Source: Trichodelitschia bisporula (taxonomy: Eukaryota > Ascomycota > Dothideomycetes > Phaeotrichales > Phaeotrichaceae). From it: a DNA stretch of 64,000 nucleotides. Within the stretch, counting starts at the first letter, position 1, and each line of letters opens with the position of its first letter. A program made the translations under genes and the position numbers. Below the pieces are notes generated by a model. That model searched no databases. It had not been told where the DNA came from and saw only the letters and a program-made list of their open reading frames with translations. Positions 21,903 through 33,509 of the stretch are shown here, piece after piece. The stretch spans positions 541,853-605,852 of the forward strand of contig ML996705.1 in NCBI GenBank assembly GCA_010356995.1, written 5' to 3'.

Positions 21903-24810
21903 GTTCCGCAGTTCTGCGGGTCCTGCCCCACAGGCATTCCATTCTTAATTTCCAACCGGTGGCATACCAGGCGCCCTCGACGGGACAGCTTTGAGGCCCA
22001 GATCCCAGCTGCATCACAGGAGTCTCAAACCATGCTCTTCAGGCAACTGCCCCCCTCATGAAACCCACTGGTTTGGTAGCTTCTCCGGAAGACATGGTGG
22101 GAGTAGGACAGCCGAGTGGATGGATCTTGTTTGTGGATCTATGGATTCTCCACGGCGACCACCGGCAATGGCAACGCCACCGACACCACGTTTAGCGACT
22201 TGTCTCATTATCACCGCTCAATCAAGGGCACGCGGCGCCTGAACCTTTTGACAGGCATGGAAAATCTGGACCATGGGCAAGGCAGACCCACCGACTCCAT
22301 CCGTTGAGTTTTTCACCAATCAGTCGCTCCGGGAACTTCGCATGTTGGCATGATGTACATGGCGAGCCGATCTTCTGGACTTTCAGGCATTTGGTCACAG
22401 ATTTTGGCAACTACTTCAAGCCGGAAGAGCTCCGCCCGATCGTCTTCGGAACGGCACAGCGAAAACTCCCAGATTACCTGGTTCGCGGCATGCGAACTGT
22501 GTAACCGGATGCTGAGGCACAAGCTGTGTGCCGGAATCCACGCCCTACTGTCCACAACCAAGACGGCGAGACTATGACGTGATGGTCAAAGCGTGAGTCT
22601 CCCGAGCTGTTTACCCGTACATGAGCTAACAGCTGAAAAGGAAATGAAACTTGTACACATGAAGAGCTAAGCGAAATAGCGGGGAGGTGGGAAAGAGCAA
22701 GAAGGAAATGACATTGTAAGGGACATTACTGGGATTTTCTCGTCTCGATGCCGATGGCTCTTCGACTGCCGCGAAGGCGACGAGTCTTTAAGGCCACCGC
22801 GGAGATCCATCACAATCATGATTATAATAAGTCTCGATGGCGGCCTTTAAGACTGCACCACTACGCGGTTATCGGGGAGCCACCGGCTCGCGCGTTTCGA
22901 AGCCTGATTCCGGGAGCAATTCGCTGGATATTCTGAAATTATTGCTGTCCTGAAGCGACGGCTTTGAGAAGTTCGGTTTTTGACGGCTGGCTGCGTCTCA
23001 ACGTGGCTCCAAATTGTCCACTACATCAAGTCTTTTTCCTGAGGCGGACTAGGAGGCTGGCCAACACCCGCCGAGCGCTCTAAGATACGCTGGGTGGAAT
23101 GAGTCCTGGGAATAGATATTGACGGTCGAACTCTTTCCTGGCGCAACCTCACCCCTTCATAGCTCTTCCATCTTCAGTCGTTGGTGTCTCCCCGAAGGAG
23201 TATGTGGACTGAAATAATATCACACCAGTTCGAACTGATTTTTGCCGTCTTTAGTGTACTCACGCAGTGACTCACCTGGCGCCGGAGAGCCCGTCCAACT
23301 CCGATTCACCGCGGAGTATCCAACTTTCTGGCAAGCCTGCCGCGTCTTCGCTGCTGAAAGAAAAGCAGACGCCTTCCGGTCGCTGCTGAAGTGGTCGTGG
23401 CATCTCACCCGCCTGTGGGCCCTTGGTGATCTGGTTTACATCGGCTACGGTGTCTGGGAGACGAGATGCCCATTTCTGGCGCTGATGATTCCCGGCTTAA
23501 CGTTCTGGTTTCAAACAGCCACTCCGAGCCATAGGCCAGCATCGACTATGGCCGCAGATATGGAAGACGAACTGCTAGCACGACGGTGAGAAAATTCGAT
23601 TCATCTTGAGCACAGTCCATAATCGGCGTTTTACTGTTGACCAGCTGGTACGAGGCAGGAGCATTTTTATCAGGAAGGTGCATACTTATCTGCGGAAGGG
23701 CCGTGATGTAATGTGTGCATGATAGGAGGTAGGAGCAAAGAAAGGCAGTTAGCATCACAGTGTATTCAGTCTCGAGCACCTTTGACTCTCTCCTCTCTTC
23801 ATATTTCTCACAACCTTTCACTGCACACCGGAACTATTGCATGTGTCAAGCCTATGCTCCATTACAAGGCGACTAAAGAGCGAAGTAGGATGCTACGGCG
23901 GCCTGATGGTCGGCCTTCGTTTGAGGGTCGTAACTGTGGAGAACGTACGTATAGCAAGACCTTGCCGATTGCTAGTCCGCTAGCTTTTGCAGTGATGTGA
24001 TGCCTCCTAGAATCCCAAACTCTCAGTTTCGAGTTGGAGAATCTCTCCATTGAGAAAGTGGGTCTTCGAAGTCAGCATTTTCAACCGTTTAAGCTAGCGA
24101 TACCAAAGGGACAAACTCGCCGCTGAGGTGAGTTCAAGCTTCGGACCTGCAGCCGAGTCTGTACCACAAGCGGCCGAACACCCGAAGCCCTCGGTTTCAC
24201 AACCCGTAGGTCCCCACTCCGAAGGTCCTAGGCCACCCACCAACCGCGAATTCGCACTTCATCCCCGCACCAAACTTCAAGATCGTCGGTGGGATTTCCA
24301 AAGTGGCGCCCCATCACGGGATCACGCTGCGCCGCTTCGCATAAAGCTTCGCGCTAACACTGGGGTAGGCTGACCGATTAGAACTAGGGCTGGGGGTAGA
24401 GTACCAGGCCACGACAACCACGGACCGTGAAGACAACACCTCCGCTTCTTAGTCCAACATTTGGAACTGTAGTCCTGAGAACATCGTATTTTCGAGACCT
24501 GCTGTGCTTGAGGCGGTGGTTTAGAAGGTATGTCGCGCTTTTTGCTGTCCTACTGCTTCTAGTTAGCTGGATATCATGGCTCTGTGCCCCACGGTGTCAA
24601 GGTACTGATCTCGTTAAGTGTCTATCTGGTGCCTGGGGAAAACGACATGCGGTGGTCGACGTCGGCTTCACCTTCGTTATGACAGAGGCCTCGCCCTGGC
24701 CATCATCACTGGCTTTGCCGCTCTTCTTCATCTACAGGCGTCAACAACAACACCATCCAGCTGCCTTCGACCCTCCACCGCCCACCTCCTCCACCGGCTT
24801 AACCACCACG
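21903..24810. other. Gene-poor stretch with a dispersed repeat fragment
   Basis: No convincing gene. A frame at 23242-23589 (115 codons) has no recognisable domain. A roughly 150-nt segment around 23673-23825 resembles one at 39841-39985 (see repeat entries). The end from 24427 is an open upstream extension of the F-box-like frame. Confidence 0.45.
23673..23825. repeat. Dispersed repeat fragment, copy A
   Basis: Aligned by eye with 39841-39985: both begin GGAAGG(A/T)GCAT, share TGATGTAATG(A/T)GTGCA, then AGG(A/T)AGGAGCAAAG, and continue through TCTCGAG into a CT-rich tail. Identity appears to be about 70%. It may be the end of an old transposon or a solo LTR fragment. Confidence 0.6.
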
Positions 24811-26301
24811 ATGGGACCCCCGCACCCTCCCAACGGCGAGTTCTTCCCTCCCTCCCTTACCCCCCGCCGTCCCGATCCCACCACCGCGCGCGCAGGAGAC
24901 CGGGACAGAGCCCTAACCCTCAAACTCCACCGCTGGGCCTACACGCCGCTCCTCCCTTTCCCCACTCCCACAGCCCTGCACCCCCTCACCCCAGACCTGT
25001 GGTCAACAACCCACCCCCCGATATCTCCACAACCCCACGCACCCCTCCTGCATCTCCCCGCCGAACTCTTCTCAGCAATAATAACTCAACTCGCCCCCGA
25101 ATACACCGTCTCCCTCTCCCTAACCAGCAAACTCGCCACCTACCGCCTCTACAACCACCCCTGGTTCGCCCTGCACCGCACCCTCGCCTCTCTCCAGAGG
25201 CATACCATAACCACCCTCCTCAGGCGCGACGCTCCGCACCGCCCGTGCCGCACTTGCCACACGCCCCACGAGAAACCCGCCCAGCCCACGCCCTCCCCCG
25301 ACTCATCGCGTTACACCTGCCACCGCCGCCCAACCTGCCTCGCCATTCCCATCCCCCTCGGCCAGCGCTTCTATTACGCAACAACCCGCTGCCACGCAGC
25401 AATGGCCTGGCGCGCGCGCCTCGCTCCCTCTTCTCCCGTACCCGCCGCGCCCCCGGGCTGGACTCCCTGCCCGCCCGCCGCCGCACCGCCGGGCCCGTTC
25501 TGTCCCCCGCTCGAGGGAGAGAGCATCTTCGCCTTTAGCAGCGTGTGGATGCGCGTCGCGGCCCTTGAGCCGGCGGAGGGGCAGCTGGTGGCTGAGGCGC
25601 GGTTCTGCGGGTCCGGCCACAAGGCTGGTACCACGGGCGCGGACGAACTCGACACCGCTGCCATCCTTATCCTTCACCTAACGGCGCGCATTGTAACGCC
25701 CGGCCCAGCGCCGGACTGGGAGCTCCTGGCGCCGTGCGTTCATACTAGGATGGGAGCCTTGATGCGCCGCCGCAAGCTGCGAGGGCGCCTCCTCGCGTGT
25801 GCACACTGCGGGGTTGAATTCCGCGGGACCGTGTGGTGGGGGGTGGGGGCGTGTCTTGCGAGTGTTGAGGTTTGGATTAATCTCGGGGGGCGGGACGGAC
25901 GGGGAGGGGTGTGGGATGTCAAGGGAGGAGAGGTGGGCGGGGGGGATGTAAGAGTTATTGATGCTCCGGACCCGTGGGAGGGGATGGATGTAGAAATGGG
26001 GACGGGGGTGGGGGAGGGGGAGTGTTTGGCGCGAAGCTGGGAAGACAGAAGTATACCGAAGCAGGTGGTGAAGGTGCCGGAGTGGGATCCGTATCGGGAT
26101 TTTTGGGCGAAGAAGCCGAGGCCGGCGCTGAGGGGGCCGAGGCCGGGGATATGGACTTGTGTGAGGGCGTGGGTTGGAGCGGTGGTGGATTTTTGCAGAG
26201 AAGAAGGGGGGGATTATTGGGGGCTTGATATGAGGACGATGAAGTACATGAGCACTAACGTACTGGCAAACAGGGAGGGAGAAACAAGTTCCGAGGAATG
26301 A
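24811..26301 (+). CDS. F-box-like hypothetical protein
   Basis: Open frame of 496 residues from the ATG at 24811 (MGPPHPPNGEFF). The same frame is open up to an ATG at 24427, which would add 128 residues including a hydrophobic stretch (YVALFAVLLLLVSWISWL). I prefer 24811 because the upstream part reads like leader sequence. The segment LLHLPAELFSAIITQLAPE, followed by SLTSKLATYRLYNH, matches the start of fungal F-box domains (an L-P-x-E-L core and a later S-L-T-S-K). A Cys pattern follows (CRTCHTP...YTCHRRPTC), common in fungal F-box-like proteins. F-box proteins bring substrates to SCF ubiquitin ligases; the target is unknown. It converges with slm1, with a 167-base gap. Family assignment is moderate; the start is uncertain. 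Confidence 0.6.
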   Translation: MGPPHPPNGEFFPPSLTPRRPDPTTARAGDRDRALTLKLHRWAYTPLLPFPTPTALHPLTPDLWSTTHPPISPQPHAPLLHLPAELFSAIITQLAPEYTVSLSLTSKLATYRLYNHPWFALHRTLASLQRHTITTLLRRDAPHRPCRTCHTPHEKPAQPTPSPDSSRYTCHRRPTCLAIPIPLGQRFYYATTRCHAAMAWRARLAPSSPVPAAPPGWTPCPPAAAPPGPFCPPLEGESIFAFSSVWMRVAALEPAEGQLVAEARFCGSGHKAGTTGADELDTAAILILHLTARIVTPGPAPDWELLAPCVHTRMGALMRRRKLRGRLLACAHCGVEFRGTVWWGVGACLASVEVWINLGGRDGRGGVWDVKGGEVGGGDVRVIDAPDPWEGMDVEMGTGVGEGECLARSWEDRSIPKQVVKVPEWDPYRDFWAKKPRPALRGPRPGIWTCVRAWVGAVVDFCREEGGDYWGLDMRTMKYMSTNVLANREGETSSEE

Positions 26302-26468
26302 GAATGCGGAGACGAGACGGAGGTGTAATTATAATGCTAATCCAACCAACAACAAGGAGATCGAGATCGAGGTTATATCCCCCACCCCTTCTCCACAACG
26401 GATCCGTATTCATGAGTCATGCCGTGCGTAGCGATCGTCAGTGCAATCGTAAACCCGATAACTTGGTA

Positions 26469-28127
26469 TTAAACAGCCGTTTCCTTCCCTACCGCCGGGG
26501 CCCCGGACGGCACCCCCGCCGTCGCCGTTGCCGTCGCTGTCACCGTTCCCGGCGACGTAGTTGCGGCCGTCGCAGCCGGTTGCGGGGCCTTGTCCACTGC
26601 CGCAACGCCCTCATGCGCGCCGGCCGGTGCCTCTGTGGGGGTGTGCACCTTCTCGGCATCGGAGATCGTGCCCGTCGTCTGGGAATTCGTGGGGCTGACC
26701 GTGGCAGCGAGGCTGCTCTCGCCCGTGCCCTGCCGACTAGGCGCGGTGGGGGAATTAGGCGGGCTAGGCATGGGCGGGAGGGTAGTGTAGTGGCCGGCGG
26801 ACTGGTGGAGGACGTCCCACCACTTTGCGGCGTCGATGGGGGTGTGCGCTTTGAAGTGGTACTCGTGGGTCATGGACATGGTGTTTCCGATGCGGCCCTT
26901 AGACACGTCTTTGCCTTTGACGTCGAACTTGTCGCCTGCGATGCCGCCGACCATGCACTCGGGCAGGTAGAGGGAGAGTTCTGGGGTTGGGTCCTTGATG
27001 AAGTTGTCGTCTGTCTTGTATTCGTGCAGGTAGTGCGCGGGCGTGACAACGTAGTAACTCGTTTCGTACTTGCGCATGAGCTTCCCTTTGCGGTCCAGGC
27101 TGCCGGAGATGAGCGGCTGCGTCGTCATATGGTTCTGGTTCGGGAAGCCGATGTTAGCGATGCTGCGTGGCGGGGCCTCTGGGTCGATGAGCACACCCTC
27201 GGAACGGCGCACGAAGGCCGCCCACTCGAAGTCTGGCGGGATGCGTTGCGCGATGGACACCATCTCGCCGTAAAGGCTCTTGGTCAGGTCGGACTGCTTC
27301 GTGATGATGGTGTTGAACTGCGCGAGGCCGTGCTGGATTGTGCTTACGACGTGGGCTTCGAATTGGGCGAAGCTGCTCTGCACTTGCAACAGGTCCTGCC
27401 GGTTGTTGTTTTCTTCTTGCACCTGCTTGTGCAGGCGGTGGAGCAGGCCGCGCTGCAGGACGTAGGGATCTTCGGGCGCGGTGACCTTCCCCGTCGCTCC
27501 GCTCTCCACCGTCGCCGTCGCCATGGCCAGTTGTTGGATGTGCTTCTGAGTTACCTCGCGCGCCTTGTCGACGGCCTTGCTGCCCTTGCCGGCGCCCTTG
27601 GCCAGTTCCTTGTTCTTGCTCTTGATCTCGGCATGCAGGCGCTCGAAGGTGGGCAAAACGCCGGTCTTCAGCGCTTTTGCCGTCTCGTAGTGCGAGTTTG
27701 CGATGCCCTGTACGATAAGCTTGCGGCCTCCCTAGACGCGGGGAAAAAAATGCGGACCTGCGTGTTGGACCGGATGTTTTCGAACATGCCAGCTACGCCT
27801 CCAAGACTCTCGTCGAAGTGGTGCGCTTCACGCAACGGGCGCGAGACATGCTACGCGGGTCAGCGGCGCTATTTGAGGCTGTAAATTTCTCACCTTCAGA
27901 ATCTTCTCATGTGCTTTTCCTTGCTCCGTCTGCAGCTTCTCCAGCGATGTGAGGTACTCCTCGAGGTAGCCGCAGGCATGCTTCCAGGCCTGCAGGCGCT
28001 CGGAGAAGAGACGTGTCACCTCGCTGGTGTCTTCGCCGGAAAGGACATCGTCGTCACTGAGGGTTGAAGAGCGCGTAGCGTTGGTGGCACTACGCTTGGG
28101 GATGGTGCTTTCGGGTTGCGAGGCCAT
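26469..28127 (-). CDS. slm1: Slm1-like F-BAR and PH domain protein
   Basis: Predicted 521-residue plasma-membrane PI(4,5)P2-binding protein of the Slm1/Slm2 family, TORC2 substrates and calcineurin-linked effectors in yeast that shuttle between eisosomes and TORC2 domains. Three exons, 28127-27894, 27850-27758 and 27707-26469, sum to an exact frame. Intron 1 (43 nt) is GTGAGA...GCTGACCCGCGTAG. Intron 2 (50 nt) has an unusual donor, GTCCGC, but restores NTQGIANSHYETAKALK. Residues about 50-290 are helical F-BAR-like (QAWKHACGYLEEYL; HFDESLGGVAGMFENIRSN; a long coiled-coil segment). Residues about 305-415 are a PH domain (LISGSLDRKGKLMRKYETSYYVV ending with AAKWWDVLHQSAGH, parts quoted). The tail is Ala/Thr/Pro-rich. 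It is divergent from zds1, with about 2 kb between the starts. Confidence 0.9.
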
Positions 28128-30085
28128 TGTCGCGGTGGGTTGGCGGGTTCGTTATGAAGAGGGAGGGGTGGGTGAGGTGAGGGGAAAAAGGTGAGTGGGG
28201 GAGAAGCTGAGTAAGGGTACACAGACGCTAAACCTAGGGGCCAAGGGATGCGACTTTGCTAGTGATAGATGAATTAGGGCGCTGGGAGGAACGCGTCGAA
28301 TAGCTGATGCCTCGATTTGATACAAATGGACGATGATATGGAGAAAGAGAATGATAGAATGTGACGGAGATAGAGACGAGGGGCAGATGACAGGCTCCAA
28401 CCCCTTGTAGATCGGCCCGAGAGCCTTCGATGACGTTTTGCCCTCGTTCTTCAAAGCCACTTCGCCAAGCTGAGGGGGGGAAACAGCCACACCGACTGTT
28501 TCTTGATAGTGGCGTATTGGCGTCAACTACTTTTGGTTGTCTCCTGGACAAACATCTGTCATGCATCTACATCTGATATACGCGCCGAACGCACTGCACG
28601 TGCTGCTGAGAGATGATGAATATGCTTGCTGCTCAATGTCAATCAGCAGCTGCTTTGAGAGTTGACTGGAGTTGCCTCATTGCGGCTTGTGTGGGGGTCA
28701 TGGATAACAGCGTTGGACATGTTATCAACGTCGGATCGCTAAACAAGCCTGTGCTCACAGAATGGAAGTCAACTGAGAACTCCTCCGCCACAAAGGACCA
28801 TATTCAACCGGTTCAAAGGGATTCCAGACTTCCACTAACAGGCAGTCCGCCCAAAATCAGCCAGCAAGACAGCACACGTCGTCTCACGCTTGTAGGTGGT
28901 AGCAGGTCGACCGAAGGAAACCTGAAGTTGCGATCAGCGAATCGTCAAACCTTAGCGTAGGTGCCAGTCGGTGCGGCCCGATGTCGACACCTAGAAAAGC
29001 GAGATTGCCCGGGATCGTGTGTCGAAAACCGTTGACTTCACTCTCTGTCCAAGTCCTACAGGAAGACGCGCCAGCCATGCTACTGCAAAATGCGGACAGC
29101 CGATCGATGGCAAAGACTCTATTGCAGTAATAAGAAGATACGAGCCATATATTGTTCCGTCTCGTCCTCTGCCCAGTGAGCTGACGGTTCTCGGGTCTCG
29201 CGGCTGCCGGCGCTTCCGGCGGTCGTCAATTGCGTAGAAGCGCGAACAAAGGCGTCACCAGAGTAGGAGTTGGCCGGGACACGGAGAGCGCGCCGCGGAG
29301 TCGAAAGGGTGCTATAGGATCGGTCCGAGAGAAGTGGGATTGTAACCGGGGCCCAAGGGTAGGGGATGGTGTTGCAATCTCGGAGTATGGAGTAGGTACA
29401 CGGCGAGACCTTCTAGAATGCCCACAGAATGAATGGACGTCCAGGCTTGTAGGCCAGCTGCGGTGGAACATGTACTCGGAGCTGAGGGGTCGTTGGGCAT
29501 GATGCTTTTGATACTCCGTAACCTGTCCCGATCGTGTGGGGGTTGAAGAGAAAGAGTGAGAGAGAGAGGGGAAAAGGACAAGAATAGACCACGGAAATCA
29601 AAGGGTAGTTCTAGAGCCATTAAAACAGCCCACCCGCCCCCAAAAGGGCCAAGAGGCCAAACGCCTTCCCCCTTAGGGTCTAATCACCCCCATCTCCCTA
29701 GCATCAAGCCCTTGCATTCCTCCCTAAAGCGCAAAAGTTTACAGGCTTCAAGGCGTCAAGACGTGGGCCTAACAGACGCCACACCCCTCTCTAATACGCT
29801 CAGTTGTGCGACAAGCGGAGTACAATCTCTCTCTACCTCGCTGGAGTGTCTGTCTACCACCTGTCCAACCTCAACACCAACTTCCCTCGTGTCTCTCTTG
29901 TCTTCTTCCACTTCTTCACATTCATCACGGACCTTTATCTCTCCCTCCATTTCATGCTGCACCGACGGCCGCCCCAACCTGACTCCGAGTCCCGTACGAA
30001 CATCTCATGCTCGCCCCTTCGCCGCCCTCTGCGACGCTGCGCTCCGTGAGCCTGTCGGCACATCTACATTCCTCCACCCGCCCAG
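28128..30085. other. Divergent promoter region of slm1 and zds1
   Basis: Non-coding as far as I can see. The part from about 29640 to 30080 is strongly pyrimidine-rich, the usual look of a fungal promoter and 5' leader ahead of zds1. No gene or structured RNA recognised. Confidence 0.55.
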
Positions 30086-33000
30086 ATGCAGGTGAGTGCG
30101 AGTACCCTTCCCTGCACATTCAAACAAGCCCACACCCCTCCCCCTCCGCGCTCCGTCCTCCGTAACTACACCACTCAAACTCCTTACTCCGCAATCCAAC
30201 CCCTCTCTCTTCCATATACCCCCACACACACCTACTACCTATAATTCAACGCCTCCGAAGTGAGCGAAACCCGGCCTTTCGCATGCTAACAGAACCGTCT
30301 CGCCGACAGGCCTCCCAACGAGCGCGAGAGCTGGAGCGGGTGTACCAGGCACGACGCGGCCATGCCCCCAAGATATCCATCAGCGACGATAACCACCACG
30401 TCACAGAAGCCATCGGCGACATGTATGGCAGCGATGAGTTCACGTCCAACCGCAACTCTCGTCCCTTGAGCTTTTTGCCTTCGCCGCTCGGAGATACATT
30501 TGACACGGTCGAAAAGAGCGCAGCCTATTACGAGCCGACAACCCGTTCTAGTCCACTGGCGTCATCATCATCGTCACGGTCCAACTTCTTGGAAGCACCG
30601 TCGAGTGAGAGGAGACCACCACCCAGTGAGCGAATAACGACGGCAATCACGCCGCCCAAACCTGGTATAGCACGTAGCGAGTCTGGCGGCAACCTCAACG
30701 GACAATCGCACAATGGCTCGTTGTCGCCGCCGCAGGCCCAGTCGCCGGGCCAGCGGTCACCGCCCGAGACCGCCGGAAAGTCATTCCCGCTGCCCGATAT
30801 CGATTACGAGTCGAACCCCGCTGCCGTGGCACAGGAGTTGAGTAACCTGCAGGCCATCCGCCGCATGTCCATGGACGTTCACGCCTCCGATCCCGACCTG
30901 CCAAGCTTTGGCTCGAGCTGGGGTGTACCGCCCGTCGCGCCCAGCCCCGACGCCGACGAAGAGGACCCCTCTCGTCTCTTCTGGGTGCCCGCGCGCTTAC
31001 ACCCGGAGCTGGCGCCCGTCGAATTCAAGACTTTTATTCAGGATCGGGCCAAGACCATCAAACGGTCGAGTTTGAGCGATGATGCGCTGTCGCCGAATAG
31101 CACACAGAGCGGGAGCTTGCGTCGGAAGAAGTCGATGCTCTCGCGACAAGTCAACGACGGCACCGGCTACGAGGACGGCGCCGAGCGGTTAGAGCGCAAA
31201 AGGTCGGGCCACGCTGGGCCGGATCGGACAGCTATAAGCTTGCACCAACTGGAAAACCTGGTCAACGACCCCTCGGGCATAGCGCGACGGATGAGCATCG
31301 ACTCGCCGCGGCCATCAATGGATTCCGGGTCCGACGCTTCGGCCAACGAGGACGTCCCTATACTGCCGCCGAAACCGGCTGGGTCGACGCTCAAGCGCTC
31401 GACGCGGACAACATACCGACGGGGTAGTCTGAAGAAGGGCGAGCGGGTACCATATTCGCGGCGCGCTGCGCTGCGAAATGCCGCCGAAGCGGACGAGGAG
31501 TCGGGTGGTCCACCCCAGCTGCCTGCGCTACCCGACCTTGAGCAGCTCGAAGGCGCATTCGGGCTCACGAGAGTTCAGACCGACCCGCTCCCCCAACCGC
31601 GGGCCGTGGAGAACTTTTCTAGACCAGGAAGGAGGGCGCGCACGCCCCCGATGCCGCACTCTGAGTTTGACCGCCCTGAATCGCCGTCATCACCACCGCC
31701 CGATGAGCGCGCAGTGTCTCCCCCTCATTCACACTATGTGAATTCTAAATCTTCACCCTCTCTGCCTGTACCAACGATTATCGAAACACCACCTCCAGCT
31801 AGCGACCACTCCCGTGCGCACTCTTTGCCTACGATTCAGCACCCCGAGCGGACTTCATCTCACCCCGAGCGGAGTTCCTCAATCGACCCGCATCAGCCCC
31901 CTTCACAGCCTCCGACAGGCCCGCTTCCAAGCAGACCGGCGCGGCCGCCACTCACGCGGCCCGGCACGCTAGAAAAGCAGCACCGCCAGCCATCTGTCAA
32001 GAGCTCCAGCTCGACCGCGACGCTTGATGACATGGCTTCTCACCCATCCCCTCTGCCGGTAAGCGGCATGAGGACTGATTCCTTATCCATTATTCCTACG
32101 TACACCGAAGAAAAGAAGGGTGATCGCAAGTCAAAAGAGAAGAAGGACGAGTCATCAGGACGCAAGACGAGTTGGGGCTGGCTACGGGGCAACGAAGACA
32201 AGGAGAAGGAGAAGGACCAGTCAAAGAAGAAGGACAAGCGGGACCGCCTCCAGAAGCCTACGGAGAAGCAACCGCAGCATCACGATAACACCCGCCTCGA
32301 CGTGTTGCAGTCGTCGATTGACGGTAATCCCGGACGCAGCCGTGAGAGCGTCGTACTTGATCGCCGAGAAGTGCAGCTGGAAGTCGAATTCGACAAGCGC
32401 CCCGTGCGCAAGGCGTCGCACGAGGGCCGCAAGGAGAAGGAAGAGAAGGGCCTATTCTCGAGCCTCTTCGGCGGCAGCAAGAAGTCGCGCGACCGCGACT
32501 CGCACTCGAAGAAGTCGGGCTCGTCGCTCCGCGGCGTGTCGCCAGACCCGGGCCCGGCGAAGCGCCTTCGGCCCGACGTCGACTACAACTGGAGCCGTTT
32601 CAGCATCTTCGAGGAGCGGGCTATTTACCGCCTTGCCCACATCAAACTCGCCAACCCGCGCCGCGAACTCTACTCCCAGGTCCTGCTCTCGAACTTCATG
32701 TACTCCTACCTCGCCAAAGTGCAGCAAATGCACCCGCAAATCCAGATGCCACAGAGCGCAGCTCAAAAGAGCGCTGCACGTCAGGCCCAGCAGCAGCAAC
32801 AAAATGGCCGTTCCCGCTCCGACTCTTCCGCCTCCCAGTCTTCTCAGTCCTCCCAGCAGCCCGCCCAACAGTCGGAGGAGTTCGCACAGTACCAGCGCTA
32901 CCAAGAGGTGGGTGAATAAGGCCGCCGCTTTCGTATAAGACTAACAGTACCAAGCAGCAGGCGCGGCTTGATTCGTCGGGTGACGCGGCGGGACCGGGGG

Positions 33001-33134
33001 TGGATGAGGACGAGGAGAGGGGAGGCAGACCGGAGGACCGGTATGCGGCTGGAGGCCGGAATGGCGATGCGTATACAGTGAGCAGTAGTGCGGCGCTGGT
33101 GGGCGGGGCGGGCGGGTATGGCCGCGGAGCGTAG
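30086..33134 (+). CDS. zds1: Zds1/Zds2-like regulator of PP2A-Cdc55
   Basis: Predicted 926-residue protein. Exon 1 (30086-30091) encodes only Met-Gln. A 218-nt intron (30092-30309) with GTGAGT and a GCTAAC branch precedes the main exon, 30310-32907. A 50-nt intron (32908-32957, GTGGGT...GACTAACAG...CAG) leads to the last exon, 32958-33134. Most of the protein is disordered and Ser/Pro/Arg-rich. The diagnostic part is the C-terminal Zds_C domain, read as YNWSRFSIFEERAIYRLAH and then KLANPRRELYSQVLLSNFMY, at about residues 767-810. In yeast this domain binds the PP2A regulatory subunit Cdc55 and acts in mitotic exit and polarity. A Gln-rich stretch and a Gly-rich tail follow. The last acceptor is a triple AAG/CAG/CAG, all in phase, so one or two Gln may vary. 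Confidence 0.88.
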
Positions 33135-33509
33135 GCCGGTGGGGTGTCTTTGCTTTTTAGGGTTGATGCGCGGCGCTGGCTGGGAAAGACTTGGGTGGAC
33201 TGGAATGGGACTTTCGCGTGAGTTCGCTTCTGAGGCGAGGCGGGGGCGCCGTGGGCGTTTTTCTTTTTTCGAGGTGTGGCCCTGTGTGTGTCGTGCGTGG
33301 GGCGGATGAGATACGTAACGATGGATGGATGGGATCCTGATGATGAGGGTGTTTATATACGCGGGACGAGCGACGGTCCTGGGTAATGGCGTCGATATGT
33401 GCGCTTTTGGGTTTTGTCTATTGATGCCGCAAGATGCGCCTCCATGCCCCCTCTAAAACGCCTATCAGACACATCCACATCCATCCAACCCGTCAAAAAA
33501 CCCCCCCCC
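33135..33509. other. Convergent intergenic between zds1 and gem1
   Basis: Shared 3' flank of two converging genes. Nothing else seen. Confidence 0.6.

Noticed and set aside
23242-23589. 115-codon frame with Trp-rich segments
   Set aside because: No recognisable family and no supporting splice sites; could be a relic but cannot be supported.
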